Shown piece after piece: positions 1 to 11,410 of a stretch of DNA of 64,000 nucleotides. The position numbers and the translations under genes are program-made. This stretch comes from Acidobacteriota bacterium (GTDB lineage Bacteria; Actinomycetota; Acidimicrobiia; Acidimicrobiales; Ilumatobacteraceae). The stretch covers positions 1 to 64,000 of the forward strand of contig JAGWWV010000005.1 in the NCBI GenBank assembly GCA_018970175.1, written 5' to 3'. The notes under the pieces were generated by a model. The model searched no databases. It saw nothing but the letters and a program-made list of their open reading frames with translations, and was not told the DNA's origin. Position 1 is the first letter of the stretch; each line of letters begins with the position of its first letter.

Positions 1-1
1 C

Positions 2-154
2 GTGTTCGCCCGCATTGAAGCCAGCGGTGCCGCCTCGCGCGCGCTCCACGAAGCGTGCGGCTTCCGCTTGGTCGGCGTCGAGGTCGAAGTCGGCCGCAAG
101 TTCAACCGGTGGCTCGACGTCGCCGTGATGCAGTGCCTGTTGACCGAACGTTGA
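2..154 (+). CDS. GNAT-family N-acetyltransferase, C-terminal fragment
   Basis: Frame 2 is open from the window edge to a TGA at 152-154 and encodes about 50 residues. The translation ends in VGRKFNRWLDVAVMQ. That pattern, preceded by SRALHEACGF, is typical of the C-terminus of phosphinothricin/methionine-sulfoximine type GNAT acetyltransferases, where it forms the last acetyl-CoA-binding strand and helix. The 5' part of the gene lies outside the window, so the substrate cannot be judged. A strong terminator follows directly. Confidence 0.7.
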   Translation: MFARIEASGAASRALHEACGFRLVGVEVEVGRKFNRWLDVAVMQCLLTER

Positions 155-160
155 AAACGA

Positions 161-197
161 AAAACGACTCCGTCCGTTGACCGGGCGGAGTCGTTTT
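161..197 (+). terminator. Rho-independent terminator after the GNAT gene
   Basis: AAAACGACTCCG (161-172) pairs perfectly with CGGAGTCGTTTT (186-197), and the inner bases extend the stem around a short TTGA-containing loop. The A-run before and T-run within the distal arm make it usable in both directions, so it may also stop the tRNA-Tyr transcript coming from the right. It begins 7 nt after the GNAT stop codon. Confidence 0.85.
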
Positions 198-233
198 CGG
201 GTTGGGCTGTTTTTAGTGCGGAGCCACCCGCAG

Positions 234-315
234 TGGGCCGGGAAGGATTTGAACCTCCGTAGGCAATGCCGGCAGATTTACAGTCTGCTCCCTTTGGCCG
301 CTCGGGCACCGACCC
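234..315 (-). tRNA. tRNA-Tyr (anticodon GTA)
   Basis: The minus strand reads as an 82-nt class II tRNA. It has an acceptor stem GGGTCGG/CCGGCCC with one G-T pair, an A discriminator, a D-arm, an anticodon stem-loop with loop CTGTAAA (anticodon GTA), a long variable arm and a T-arm containing GGTTCAAATCC. The long variable arm with GTA identifies tyrosine. CCA is not encoded. A TAGCCT box about 12 nt upstream of the 5' end may be its -10 element. It lies between yajQ on the opposite strand and the GNAT terminator. Confidence 0.95.
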
Positions 316-342
316 TTTGCGGGGGGAAGGCTACAGGCTCGC

Positions 343-348
343 TAGCGT
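343..348 (+). promoter_or_regulatory. Predicted -10 box for leaderless yajQ mRNA
   Basis: TAGCGT matches TANNNT and ends 7 nt before the yajQ ATG. This spacing puts the transcription start at or next to the start codon. No Shine-Dalgarno sequence is present. The same arrangement recurs at many lead genes in this window. Confidence 0.5.
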
Positions 349-355
349 TTCGCAC

Positions 356-844
356 ATGCCCTCATTCGACGTCGTGTCCGAAGTCGACCGCCAGGAACTG
401 CGCAATGCGGTCGACCAGGCCCAGCGGGAAATGGCCAATCGGTTCGATTTCAAGAACACCAATTCCTCGATCGAACAGAACGAACTGGTCATCACCATCC
501 GCACCATCAGCGAGGAAAAGGCCCGCGCCGTGCGCACCCTCCTCGAGGAGAAGTTCGTGAAGCGCGGAATGTCGCTGAAGGGCATCGACTGGGGAAAGTT
601 CGAGCAGGCCTCGGGCGACACCGTCCGCCAGGTGGTGACCGTGAAGGTCGGCATCAACTCCGACAAGGCCCGCGAGATCAACAAACTCATCAAGGAAAAG
701 GGCCCCAAGGGCGTTTCCAGCCAGACCCAAGGCGAACAGATCCGCGTGACGGGCAAGAAACGTGACGACCTTCAGGCCGTCATTGCCTTGTTGAAGGGGT
801 CCGACCTCGAGGTGCCTCTGCAGTTCGAGAACTTCCGCGACTGA
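356..844 (+). CDS. YajQ family (DUF520) nucleotide-binding protein
   Basis: The product of 162 residues matches the length and pattern of YajQ: MPSFDVVSEVD at the start, NRFDFKNT near residue 30, and two ferredoxin-like alpha/beta repeats. YajQ proteins bind nucleotides or RNA, and some family members bind cyclic-di-GMP; the cellular role here is unknown. The ORF track starts 90 nt further upstream, but residues before MPSFDVV do not belong to the family and overlap the opposite-strand tRNA. The ATG at 356 also sits 7 nt after a -10-like box, which supports this start. It is a single-gene unit convergent with acs, with a 3-nt gap to the acs stop. Confidence 0.92.
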   Translation: MPSFDVVSEVDRQELRNAVDQAQREMANRFDFKNTNSSIEQNELVITIRTISEEKARAVRTLLEEKFVKRGMSLKGIDWGKFEQASGDTVRQVVTVKVGINSDKAREINKLIKEKGPKGVSSQTQGEQIRVTGKKRDDLQAVIALLKGSDLEVPLQFENFRD

Positions 845-847
845 CGA

Positions 848-2791
848 TCAGTCTTCGCTGGACTGCGCCGCGCGGTTCTGCAACTCCGTCACCACGCTCG
901 CGTCGGCAAGTGTCGTCGTGTCACCGAGGTTGCGCCCCTCGGCAACGTCGCGAAGAAGTCGTCGCATGATTTTTCCGCTGCGGGTCTTTGGAAGATCGGG
1001 CGTGAAGTAGATCGTCTTCGGTTTGGCGATCGCACCGATTTCCTTTGCGACGTGGTTGCGCAAGTCGGTCTCGTTCACTTCCGCACCACCACGCAGCGTG
1101 ACGTAGGCGATGATCGCCTGCCCGGTTGTTGCATCGTTCGCACCCACCACTGCGGCTTCGGCAACGCTGGGATGCGACACCAACGCCGACTCGACTTCGG
1201 TCGTGGAGATGCGGTGCCCCGACACGTTCATGACGTCGTCGACGCGACCGAGCAACCAGAGATAGCCGTCGTCGTCGAGCTTGGCACCGTCACCGGCGAA
1301 GTACCGACCCGGGAAGCGGCTCCAGTAGGTCTCTTTGTAACGTTCGGGGTCGCCCCAGATGCCGCGCAACATGCCGGGCCACGGGTTCGTGAGCGTGAGG
1401 TAACCGCCGCCCTTCGTCACCGTGTTGCCGGCTTCGTCGACGACTTCGGCCCCGACGCCGGGCAGTGCGAACGTCGCCGACCCCGGCTTCGTGGTGGTGG
1501 CACCGGGCAGAGGGCTGATCATGATGCCGCCGGTTTCTGTTTGCCACCAGGTGTCGACGATCGGACAGTTTCCACGGCCGATGTGCTCGTGGTACCACAT
1601 CCACGCCTCGGGGTTGATCGGTTCACCGACGCTGCCGATGACACGCAGTGACGACAGATCGTGCTTGGCGGGTTCCTGGGTTCCCCACTTCATGAACGTG
1701 CGGATCGCAGTCGGTGCGGTGTAGAAGATGGTCACGCCGTACTTCGCGATGATGCTCCACAGGCGGTCGTTTCCCGGGAAATTCGGAACTCCTTCGTAGA
1801 TCACCTGCGTCGCACCGTTCGACAGCGGTCCGTAGACGATGTACGAATGCCCGGTCACCCAACCGACATCGGCCGTGCACCAGTACACATCGGTCTCGGG
1901 GTGCAGGTCGAACACGTACTTGTGCGTGTAGGTGACGTGGGTGAGATAGCCGCCGGTGGTGTGCATGATGCCCTTGGGCTTGCCCGTCGTGCCGCTGGTG
2001 TAGAGAAGAAACAACAACTGCTCGGAGTCCATGGGTTCGGCCGCACACTTCGGATCGGCAGTCGCCATGAGCTCGTGGTACCAGTGGTCGCGACCCGCCT
2101 TCATCGAGACGTCGTTGTTGCCGCGCTTCACGACGACGACGTGTTCGATCGAAGGAGTCGACGCAACCGCTTCGTCGGCCTGGGGTTTGAGTGGGAAGAC
2201 GTCTCCCCTGCGCCAACCCCCATCGGCGGTGATCAACACCTTCGCGCTCGCATCGTTGATGCGGTCGGCCAGTGCCTGCGAACTGAATCCACCGAACACG
2301 ACCGAGTGCGCCGCACCGATTCGCGCACAGGCGAGCATCGCGACGACAGCTTCGGGGATCATCGGCAGATAGATGTTGATGCGATCTCCGCGTACGACTC
2401 CGAGACCACGCAGCACGTTGGAGAAACGTTCGACCTCGGATAGCAGTTCGGCGTAGGTGATGGTGCGGGTGTCGCCCGGCTCGCCCTCCCAGTGAATGGC
2501 GACCTTGTTGCCTCGACCCGCCTCGACGTGGCGGTCGAGACAGTTGTATGCGACGTTCAGCGTTCCACCGACGAACCACTTGCTGAAGGGAAGATTCCAG
2601 TCGCACGTCTGCGACCACGGCGTCGACCACGACACGAGTTCCTCGGCCTGGCGGGACCAGAAAGCTTCGTAGTCGGCATTCGCCTCGTCGTAGAGATGGG
2701 TGCCAACGACGAGCGCGTTCTTCTTGAATGCCGCGCTGGGTGGGAATTTCCGCTGCTCGAGGAGGAGAGCTTCAATCGTTTCATCCGCCAT
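848..2791 (-). CDS. acs: Acetate-CoA ligase (acetyl-CoA synthetase)
   Basis: This AMP-forming ligase of 647 residues activates acetate to acetyl-CoA through acetyl-AMP in the cytoplasm. It shows the acetyl-CoA synthetase N-terminal region ([15 protein letters not shown]), the nucleotide P-loop [14 protein letters not shown], the Acs signature WWQTETGG that sets the small acyl pocket, and the C-terminal [11 protein letters not shown] with the catalytic lysine that protein acetyltransferases modify. The length is normal for Acs. I place the start at [10 protein letters not shown] (2791) rather than the longer track ORF, because a TAGGGT box lies 7 nt upstream and the extra residues are not family sequence. 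It is divergent from a TetR regulator that could control it. Confidence 0.95.
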   Translation of the reverse strand: MADETIEALLLEQRKFPPSAAFKKNALVVGTHLYDEANADYEAFWSRQAEELVSWSTPWSQTCDWNLPFSKWFVGGTLNVAYNCLDRHVEAGRGNKVAIHWEGEPGDTRTITYAELLSEVERFSNVLRGLGVVRGDRINIYLPMIPEAVVAMLACARIGAAHSVVFGGFSSQALADRINDASAKVLITADGGWRRGDVFPLKPQADEAVASTPSIEHVVVVKRGNNDVSMKAGRDHWYHELMATADPKCAAEPMDSEQLLFLLYTSGTTGKPKGIMHTTGGYLTHVTYTHKYVFDLHPETDVYWCTADVGWVTGHSYIVYGPLSNGATQVIYEGVPNFPGNDRLWSIIAKYGVTIFYTAPTAIRTFMKWGTQEPAKHDLSSLRVIGSVGEPINPEAWMWYHEHIGRGNCPIVDTWWQTETGGIMISPLPGATTTKPGSATFALPGVGAEVVDEAGNTVTKGGGYLTLTNPWPGMLRGIWGDPERYKETYWSRFPGRYFAGDGAKLDDDGYLWLLGRVDDVMNVSGHRISTTEVESALVSHPSVAEAAVVGANDATTGQAIIAYVTLRGGAEVNETDLRNHVAKEIGAIAKPKTIYFTPDLPKTRSGKIMRRLLRDVAEGRNLGDTTTLADASVVTELQNRAAQSSED

Positions 2792-2867
2792 TGCGCCAAC
2801 CCTAGTGGGGCCTTCGAGAGCGTCGGCCCGGATGGCGACCACTTCCCGGTCGGAGTAGTTTCGTCAC
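2792..2867. promoter_or_regulatory. Divergent promoter region acs / tetR
   Basis: This 76-bp gap carries two outward TANNNT boxes. On the minus strand TAGGGT (plus 2799-2804) ends 7 nt before the acs ATG. On the plus strand TAGTTT (2856-2861) ends 6 nt before the tetR ATG. Both predict leaderless transcripts. A loose palindrome CGACC-N7-GGTCG (2836-2852) lies between them and could be a TetR operator, but it is short and unproven. Confidence 0.5.
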
Positions 2868-3578
2868 ATGGCCAAGCCTGCACGTCGTTCCAACGCAAAG
2901 CCCGCCGCAAAGAAGCCCGCAACGAAACGAGCCGGCGTTCCCAGCAAGACGGCGAAGAACGTCATCCACATCGATGGTCGCGACCGACGCCCGTGGGCAC
3001 TCGTCAGCAAGGAGCGGCTGCTCGACGCAGCGACCGAGGAAATTGCCGCCGTCGGATTCGAGCGCGCACGTCTTGCAGAAATTGCCGAACGCGCCGAAAT
3101 GACACCCGGGTCCGTCTACACATGGTTTGCCAACAAGGAAGAGTTGTTCCGCGCCGCACTCGAAAATGCTCTCTCGGCGCAGGTTCGCAGCAACGCGGAG
3201 TTCCTCGAAAGCGCGGGGCTCACCGGCACCGACTGGTTGCTGAAGATCGCCGCAACCGTGCCGCGCAACGCGGGTGACGCCGGCCCGACCCCCGCACAGC
3301 AGCTGCTGATCGAGGCCTACTACGCCTCGTGGCGCGATCCTGCCGCCCGCGAGATTCTGAAGCCCCGCATTCGCGAGCACTACGCGATGTATCGCCGCAT
3401 CGTCGACGAAGCGCAAGCCGATGGCGCCATTTCGCGCGCGATCGAGTCACACACATTGGCCTCGTTGTTGCTCGCGATTCCCGTTGGCCTCTCGATCATC
3501 ACGATGGCCGGTGTCGATCGGCCCGACGACGAGAGCTGGATCGAGATCTTCAGCCGATTCGATAAGTCAATGCGCTGA
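2868..3578 (+). CDS. TetR-family transcriptional regulator with Lys/Ala-rich N-terminal tail
   Basis: The first 30 or so residues of this 236-residue protein are a basic, disordered-looking tail of Ala, Lys, Pro and Arg. A TetR helix-turn-helix follows at about residues 45-95 (LLDAATEEIAAVGF, then EMTPGSVYTWFANKEELF), and then an all-helical ligand-binding and dimerisation domain. TetR proteins repress neighbouring or divergent genes until a small ligand binds. The divergent acs is the obvious candidate target, though this is inference from position. The start is supported by a -10 box 6 nt upstream. The 3' end overlaps the convergent methyltransferase by 29 bp. Confidence 0.88.
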   Translation: MAKPARRSNAKPAAKKPATKRAGVPSKTAKNVIHIDGRDRRPWALVSKERLLDAATEEIAAVGFERARLAEIAERAEMTPGSVYTWFANKEELFRAALENALSAQVRSNAEFLESAGLTGTDWLLKIAATVPRNAGDAGPTPAQQLLIEAYYASWRDPAAREILKPRIREHYAMYRRIVDEAQADGAISRAIESHTLASLLLAIPVGLSIITMAGVDRPDDESWIEIFSRFDKSMR

Positions 3579-4581
3579 AGCCTCCCAGGCCGGCGGGGTC
3601 GAGCAGCGCTGCGGCCTCGCTGATGCGTGAACGCATCTTCATTGCCGCGAGATCCGGTCGTGCTGCGGCTGCTTCCCAGGCGACTCGACCTTCCTCGACC
3701 AGTTCGTCGATTCCCCACAGCCGGAGAAACTGCGCTTGGGTACGCAACGATTCGGGTTCGGCGACATCGTCGAGCTGGTCGAGCATCACCTGCGCGGTGA
3801 TGTCCTGTTCGCCCGGGTTCGCGAGATAGTGCGCGCCGCGTTCGTGCTGCACGTAGGTCCGCAACCACTCGCGCCACGGTGAGGTGGCAGCAGTCAGGGT
3901 GAGAGGTGTGCAGTAGTCGAAGACGAGAATGCGGCCACGGTCGAGAACGCCGAGTGCATCGCGCAACCATTCTCCTGCCGCCCTCTGGATCGGGGCCCTC
4001 GCGCCGTGGGGGGCCGAGACCGGAAGAACCGACGGCGTCTCGACGAACGGACGCAGCACTTCAACGAACCGGTCGCCACTTGCGGCAACCCACGCCTCGC
4101 GCCAACCGGTGTCGAACACCGCGAGATCGAACGGCAAGTTGTCGAACAACTCGTTTGCGATGACGACCCCCGTGATCGGCTCATCGGGCATCGTTGCGCG
4201 CGATTCGACACCTTCCGGGTGGCGTGCCCGCTGTGTCGCCGACACCTCGACGGCCACATAGCGTCCGTTTCGCAGACACTCCGGCTGCGCCGCCAGGATC
4301 GACCGCGCAAGCGTTCCCGGCCCGGCCGCCGCTTCCACGATGCTGAAGTTCGCTGGCGCGCCGAATTCGGCCCACCACGCATCGAGCGCCTTGGCGATCA
4401 CCGTTCCGAACAGTGGGCCGACCTCGGGCGAAGTGAGGAAGTCTCCCCTCCGACCGGCGGAACCTGCACCTGAATAAAACCCGCCCTCGCCGTAGAGCGA
4501 GAGTTCCATGAAGCGGCGGAACGGAATCGCCCCACCCGACGCGGAAATCTCCGCGCGGAGTCGGTCAGCCGCCGAGGCCAC
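3550..4581 (-). CDS. MidA/NDUFAF7-family SAM-dependent protein methyltransferase
   Basis: The 343-residue product has the DUF185 signatures. These are FMELSLYGEGGFYSG near residue 25, GDFLTSPEVGPLFG, the SAM-binding VEAAAGPGTLARSI near residue 80, and VIANELFDNLPFD near residue 135. In mitochondria NDUFAF7/MidA dimethylates an arginine of the NuoD-type subunit (NDUFS2) and is needed for complex I assembly. Here the gene starts at a GTG (4581) inside the last codons of nuoN and overlaps it by 17 bp, so it is co-translated with the 11-subunit complex I. The upstream part of the track ORF is antisense-frame sequence within nuoN and is rejected. That its target is one of the two NuoD proteins is inference. 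Confidence 0.85.
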   Translation of the reverse strand: MASAADRLRAEISASGGAIPFRRFMELSLYGEGGFYSGAGSAGRRGDFLTSPEVGPLFGTVIAKALDAWWAEFGAPANFSIVEAAAGPGTLARSILAAQPECLRNGRYVAVEVSATQRARHPEGVESRATMPDEPITGVVIANELFDNLPFDLAVFDTGWREAWVAASGDRFVEVLRPFVETPSVLPVSAPHGARAPIQRAAGEWLRDALGVLDRGRILVFDYCTPLTLTAATSPWREWLRTYVQHERGAHYLANPGEQDITAQVMLDQLDDVAEPESLRTQAQFLRLWGIDELVEEGRVAWEAAAARPDLAAMKMRSRISEAAALLDPAGLGGFSALTYRIG

Positions 4582-6076
4582 TGGCGAAGGTGGCGAGATC
4601 ACCGAAGTGCAACGCGACTCCCGGCAAGACGCCGAGTGCCAGTGTTGCGAGGGTGGTGATCGAAAGCGCCAACACGAGCGGTGCGGGCGTGCGGATGGGT
4701 GTCGTATCGCCGTCGGGAGCCGGACGCATCCAGATCTCGCGCATGACGTTGCCGTAATAACCGAACGCAACGACAGAGTTGACCGCGCCGACGACCGCGA
4801 TTGCGTACGCCCACCCAGTGCCGGCTTCGAGGACCGCCTGGAACGCGGAGAACTTGCCGATCCATCCACCGAGCGGCGGGATGCCGGCGAGCGAACCAAG
4901 GAAGATGGTCATCACGACACCGAGACCCGGCGCGTAACTGAAGAGTCCGCCGAACGACGAGATCTCACCGCTCCGGGTCTTGCGGCTGACGGCGAGAATG
5001 ACGGCAAACGTGCCGAGGTTCGTTGCCGCGTAGACGATGAGATAGGTGACGACCGAGCGCAGCACGGCTTCGCCGGCGCCACCCTCGGCGGCAACCGCGA
5101 GCGGCATGAGAATGAAGCCACCCTGGCTGATCGACGAGTACGCAAGCATGCGCACGACGTTCGTCTGGCGAAGCGCAAGGACGTTGCCGACGGTCATGGT
5201 GAGAACGGCCAACACCCAGATGAGCGGCTGCCACACGTCGGAGCCGCCGGGGACCGCCACGTAGAGAACGGTCACCAGCGCGACGAAACCCGCGGCCTTC
5301 GATGCAACCGACAGGAACGCCGTGACGGGAGTGGGGGCACCTTCGTAGGTATCGGGAGCCCAGGTGTGGAACGGCACGGCCGACACTTTGAACGCAAAGC
5401 CCACGACGATGAACACGATGGCAAGAATTCGCACCGCCGTGAGGTCGCCCGAAATCGATGCTCCGATGTCGGTGAGGAGGGTCGAATTGGTGACGCCGTA
5501 GAGCAGCGACATTCCGTAGAGCATCACGGCCGACGCGAAGACACCGAGCAGGAAATACTTGACACCTGCTTCGTTGCTCTTTGCGTCGCGTTTGCGCCAC
5601 GCCGCGAGCATGTAGGCCGGAATCGACAGGAACTCGAGCGCGACGAACACTGAGACGAGGTCGCGGCTGGACGTCATCATCATCATTCCGAGGATGCTCG
5701 CCAACATGAGGACCCAGTACTCGCCTTGGTAGTACTCGCCTTCTTCGATGTAGGTGGTCGACAGCAAGACGATGACGTAACCGGCGAGAAGGAAAAGGCC
5801 CTTCAGAATCAGGCTGAAGTCGTCGATGACGTATCGACCATCGAACATGGACCGCACTCCTGCATCATCGAGTGCGAGCGTGAGAACGGGGATGAATGCT
5901 CCGAGCAGGGTGAAACCCGCGAGGCTGGCCAGCAGCCACTTGCTGCGTTCGGCAAGGAACAAGTCGACGAGCAGCACGACGCACAGGCCGAGGGCCACGA
6001 CGATCTCGGGCGCAAGGCCGTGGTAATCGACGCTGGGCGCCGTCCAGGGCGTAGCTGCCAGAAGCGAGGAGAGCAC
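4565..6076 (-). CDS. nuoN: NADH-quinone oxidoreductase subunit N, set 1
   Basis: This 503-residue antiporter-like membrane subunit carries one of the proton channels of complex I. It has about 14 hydrophobic segments and the signature FKVSAVPFHTWAPDTYEGAPTPVTAF, which contains the channel lysine-helix region. It is the last nuo gene of the 11-subunit operon. It lies 4 nt after nuoM and overlaps the methyltransferase downstream. The set-2 copy has the same length, but the two proteins are clearly diverged paralogues rather than a recent duplication. Confidence 0.93.
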   Translation of the reverse strand: MLSSLLAATPWTAPSVDYHGLAPEIVVALGLCVVLLVDLFLAERSKWLLASLAGFTLLGAFIPVLTLALDDAGVRSMFDGRYVIDDFSLILKGLFLLAGYVIVLLSTTYIEEGEYYQGEYWVLMLASILGMMMMTSSRDLVSVFVALEFLSIPAYMLAAWRKRDAKSNEAGVKYFLLGVFASAVMLYGMSLLYGVTNSTLLTDIGASISGDLTAVRILAIVFIVVGFAFKVSAVPFHTWAPDTYEGAPTPVTAFLSVASKAAGFVALVTVLYVAVPGGSDVWQPLIWVLAVLTMTVGNVLALRQTNVVRMLAYSSISQGGFILMPLAVAAEGGAGEAVLRSVVTYLIVYAATNLGTFAVILAVSRKTRSGEISSFGGLFSYAPGLGVVMTIFLGSLAGIPPLGGWIGKFSAFQAVLEAGTGWAYAIAVVGAVNSVVAFGYYGNVMREIWMRPAPDGDTTPIRTPAPLVLALSITTLATLALGVLPGVALHFGDLATFASGLGG

Positions 6077-6080
6077 TTCG

Positions 6081-7628
6081 TCAGCCTCCGATACCGGCGA
6101 CGATCGTGGCGACCGCCGGGTCGATGATCTTGAACATGAGGTTCGGCATCACACCAAAGACGACAATCGCGATGAGTAACGGTGTCCATGCGATCCACTC
6201 GAACATGTTGACGTCGTGGATCTCGTCGTGATCGTCACTGTGGCCGTGGCTCGTGAACTCGGGGTTGGGTTCACCGAAGGCGGTGCGCTGGTAGAGCCAC
6301 AACAGATAGGCCGCGGCGAAGACCGTGCCGAGGGCAGCGATCACCATGTACACGCGGAAGATCTCTTCCGATAGTCCCGGTGCGGGGTTGTAGGCCGAGA
6401 GAATCGCGGGGAACTCGCCCCAGAATCCGGCGAGGCCGGGGAGTCCGAGCGATGCCATGGCGCAGAAGCCGAGAATCCAACCGAGTTTTGGAACCTGCTT
6501 GAGCAAGCCACTGAGGCGCGCGATCTCGAGCGTGTGGTAGCGCTCCTTCACGCTGCCGGCAACGAAGAAGAGCATGCCGGTGATGAGGCCGTGGGCGACC
6601 ATGCCGAAGACCGCCGCGTTCATGCCGAACGACGTCAATGTCGAGATGCCGAGCATGACGAATCCCATGTGCGCAACCGATGAGAAAGCGATGAGGCGCT
6701 TCATGTCGGACTGCGCGAGACATCCGAGAGCACCGTAGATGATGCCGATCACGGCGAGCAGACCGATCCACGGTGCCCATTCGACGGCGGCATCGGGAAG
6801 AATCGGAATGGCGATGCGCATGAAGCCGTAGGTGCCGAGTTTCAGGAGAATCGCGGCCAGGATGACCGAGCCTTGGGTCGGCGCTTGGGTGTGTGCGTCG
6901 GGGAGCCACGTGTGGAACGGGAACATCGGGACCTTCACCGCGAAGCCGATGAACATTCCGGCGAAGATCCACACCTGGGTATTCTTCGCGATCGCTCCGC
7001 CGTTCTCGACGAGATACGGGATGGCGAAGCTCTCGGCGCCCGTCTTGAAGAAGAGTGCGAGGAACGCCACCAGCATGAGGGCCGAACCGAACATGGTGTA
7101 CAGGAAGAACTTGAGCGACGCGTACTGACGGTTCTCGCCTCCCCACACTCCGATCATGAAGTACATCGGCAGGAGCACGAGTTCGAAGAATACGAAGAAG
7201 AGGATCAGGTCCTGGGCGATGAAGGTTCCCGCCATGCCCGTCTGCAGCACCAGCATGAGAATGAGGAACGCCTTCGGATTGCCCGGCGATGGGATGTGAT
7301 TCCAGCTGTAGATCATCACAAGAACCGTGATCACCATCGAGAGGAAGTACAGCGGCAGGCTGATGCCGTCGAGGCCGATGTAGTACGTGCTCTTGATCAC
7401 CGAAATCCAGTTGGTCTCGGCGACGAACTGCATCTTGCCTGCCTGGTCGTAGTCGAACTGCGTCAGCGTGTACACGCCGACCGCGAGAGTGGCGAGCGCC
7501 GTGATGAGCGCCACCGCCTTGTTCAACTGTTCCTCGGCCTTCGGGATGAACAGCATCACCAGCACACCGGCTAGCGGTAGGAAGGTGCCGACGCTGAGCA
7601 CCCAGTTGGCGTCACGGAGTTGGTCCAT
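6081..7628 (-). CDS. nuoM: NADH-quinone oxidoreductase subunit M, set 1
   Basis: The product is a 515-residue proton-pumping subunit of the membrane arm. The conserved VKVPMFPFHTWLPDAHTQAP stretch near residue 230 and many membrane helices identify NuoM. A short His/Asp-rich segment (GHSDDHDEIHD) occurs in the loop around residue 465. The related NuoL just upstream also has histidine-rich loops, so this is a shared trait of the set-1 membrane arm. It sits between nuoL and nuoN with gaps of 13 and 4 nt. Confidence 0.93.
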   Translation of the reverse strand: MDQLRDANWVLSVGTFLPLAGVLVMLFIPKAEEQLNKAVALITALATLAVGVYTLTQFDYDQAGKMQFVAETNWISVIKSTYYIGLDGISLPLYFLSMVITVLVMIYSWNHIPSPGNPKAFLILMLVLQTGMAGTFIAQDLILFFVFFELVLLPMYFMIGVWGGENRQYASLKFFLYTMFGSALMLVAFLALFFKTGAESFAIPYLVENGGAIAKNTQVWIFAGMFIGFAVKVPMFPFHTWLPDAHTQAPTQGSVILAAILLKLGTYGFMRIAIPILPDAAVEWAPWIGLLAVIGIIYGALGCLAQSDMKRLIAFSSVAHMGFVMLGISTLTSFGMNAAVFGMVAHGLITGMLFFVAGSVKERYHTLEIARLSGLLKQVPKLGWILGFCAMASLGLPGLAGFWGEFPAILSAYNPAPGLSEEIFRVYMVIAALGTVFAAAYLLWLYQRTAFGEPNPEFTSHGHSDDHDEIHDVNMFEWIAWTPLLIAIVVFGVMPNLMFKIIDPAVATIVAGIGG

Positions 7629-7641
7629 GCCGAATTGCTCC

Positions 7642-10119
<2,478 letters not shown>

Positions 10120-10121
10120 GA

Positions 10122-10421
10122 TCAGCCCTTCATCTCCGACAGCTCTTCGAGGCCGATCGACTTGCGGTTGCGGTACACGAGCAGAACGAGCGCAAGACCG
10201 ACGCCGACTTCAGCGGCAGCCACGGTGATGATGTAGAGCGCGAACACGTGGCCATCGACGCTTCCGTTGCGCAGCGCGAAGGCGAGGAGGTTCAAGTTGA
10301 CCGAGTTGAGGATCAATTCGATCGACATGAGCACCATGACCGCGTTGCGGCGGGCGATGACGCCGTAGACACCGATGCAAAAGAGCACGGCACCGAGAAT
10401 GAGGAACTGATTGACGAGCAT
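10122..10421 (-). CDS. nuoK: NADH-quinone oxidoreductase subunit K, set 1
   Basis: This 99-residue, three-helix membrane subunit has the family length. Both membrane glutamates needed for proton transfer are visible: the first in MSIELILNSVNLNLLAF and the second in AAAEVGVGLALVL. It lies 3 nt after nuoJ and 2 nt before nuoL in the 11-subunit operon. Confidence 0.95.
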   Translation of the reverse strand: MLVNQFLILGAVLFCIGVYGVIARRNAVMVLMSIELILNSVNLNLLAFALRNGSVDGHVFALYIITVAAAEVGVGLALVLLVYRNRKSIGLEELSEMKG

Positions 10422-10424
10422 CGG

Positions 10425-10919
10425 TCAGTCCTTCCGCGCCAGGACGATCGCGCCGATGACGGCAACGAGGAGAACGAACGAAAGGGCCCAGAAGGGCAGC
10501 AGGTACGGTCCGAAGATCTGGTCAGAGATCTGCTCGGTCGACACGATGGCCGCGTCCTTGGGCAGTTCCTCGTCGCCGAAACCCGAAACGAGGGCCAAGG
10601 TCAGCACGCCGAGGAGCAGGCCCGCCGACGGCACGCCGAGCCACCACGACTTGTTGTTGAGCTCGCGCTCCGCACCGATTCGGGCGCGGGTGAGCATCGT
10701 GCCGAAGAGGAAGAGCACCATCACTGCCCCGATGTAGACGAGCACCTGTGTGATGGCAATGAACTCGGCGGCGAGGATCACGTACTGGGCAGCGGCACCG
10801 GCGAGCACGAGCACGAGCCACAGCGCCGCGTGAACCACGTTGTTCACCGTGACGACGCGGAGCGCGCCCCACACCATGATTGCGGCGACGATGCCGAACG
10901 CGATGTTCTGGGCAACCAT
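10425..10919 (-). CDS. nuoJ: NADH-quinone oxidoreductase subunit J, set 1
   Basis: The product of 164 residues has five predicted membrane helices. The pi-bulge helix motif FIAITQVLVYIGAVMVLFLF is characteristic of NuoJ and couples quinone reduction to proton pumping. The start MVAQNIAFG was chosen because its ATG overlaps the nuoI stop (TAATG). The longer track ORF runs into nuoI in another frame. Confidence 0.93.
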   Translation of the reverse strand: MVAQNIAFGIVAAIMVWGALRVVTVNNVVHAALWLVLVLAGAAAQYVILAAEFIAITQVLVYIGAVMVLFLFGTMLTRARIGAERELNNKSWWLGVPSAGLLLGVLTLALVSGFGDEELPKDAAIVSTEQISDQIFGPYLLPFWALSFVLLVAVIGAIVLARKD

Positions 10920-11410
10920 TACTTCTTGCCCTTCTTCTCGGCGCCGGCCTCGAGATCGGGCGCCTCGGGAACGGTCTCCATCCACTCGCCGAGCTTGGCC
11001 TTGTCGTGCAGCAAATCTGCGATGCGCGGTTCGGAGTACTCGTACTCGGGGCTCCAGAACAGCGCGTCGAACGGACACACCTCGACACAGATGCCGCAGT
11101 ACATGCACAACGCGTAGTCGATGTCGAAGCGGTCGAGCTTGTTCACCTGACGCGGCTTGCCCCCGGCGCGGCGCGGCGGTGCAAGTTCCTTGTGGCCCTC
11201 GATGTAGATGCACCAGTCGGGACACGAGCGGGCGCACAACATGCACGACGTGCAGTTGCCCTCGTGAAGGGCGATGACGCCGCGGGCGCGGATGGGTGGG
11301 GTCTCTTTTTCGTGCGGGTACTGCACGGTGTTCGCACCCTTGGTGACGGTTTCCACCATCGTGCCGAGCGTGACACCGAGACCCTTCAGGAGGCCGGGGA
11401 TCTTCGCCAT
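10919..11410 (-). CDS. nuoI: NADH-quinone oxidoreductase subunit I, set 1
   Basis: This 163-residue ferredoxin-like subunit carries two [4Fe-4S] clusters (N6a and N6b) in the arm leading to the quinone. The cluster motifs [12 protein letters not shown] and [12 protein letters not shown] are intact. The C-terminus is a Lys/Glu-rich tail ending KKGKK. The ATG overlaps the nuoH stop (TAATG). In an 11-subunit enzyme without NuoEFG, these are the first clusters after whatever input module delivers electrons. Confidence 0.94.
   Translation of the reverse strand: MAKIPGLLKGLGVTLGTMVETVTKGANTVQYPHEKETPPIRARGVIALHEGNCTSCMLCARSCPDWCIYIEGHKELAPPRRAGGKPRQVNKLDRFDIDYALCMYCGICVEVCPFDALFWSPEYEYSEPRIADLLHDKAKLGEWMETVPEAPDLEAGAEKKGKK

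Noticed and set aside
2836-2852. TetR operator CGACC-N7-GGTCG
   Set aside because: The arms are only 5 bp and GC-rich, common by chance in this sequence; kept as a remark but not as a feature.
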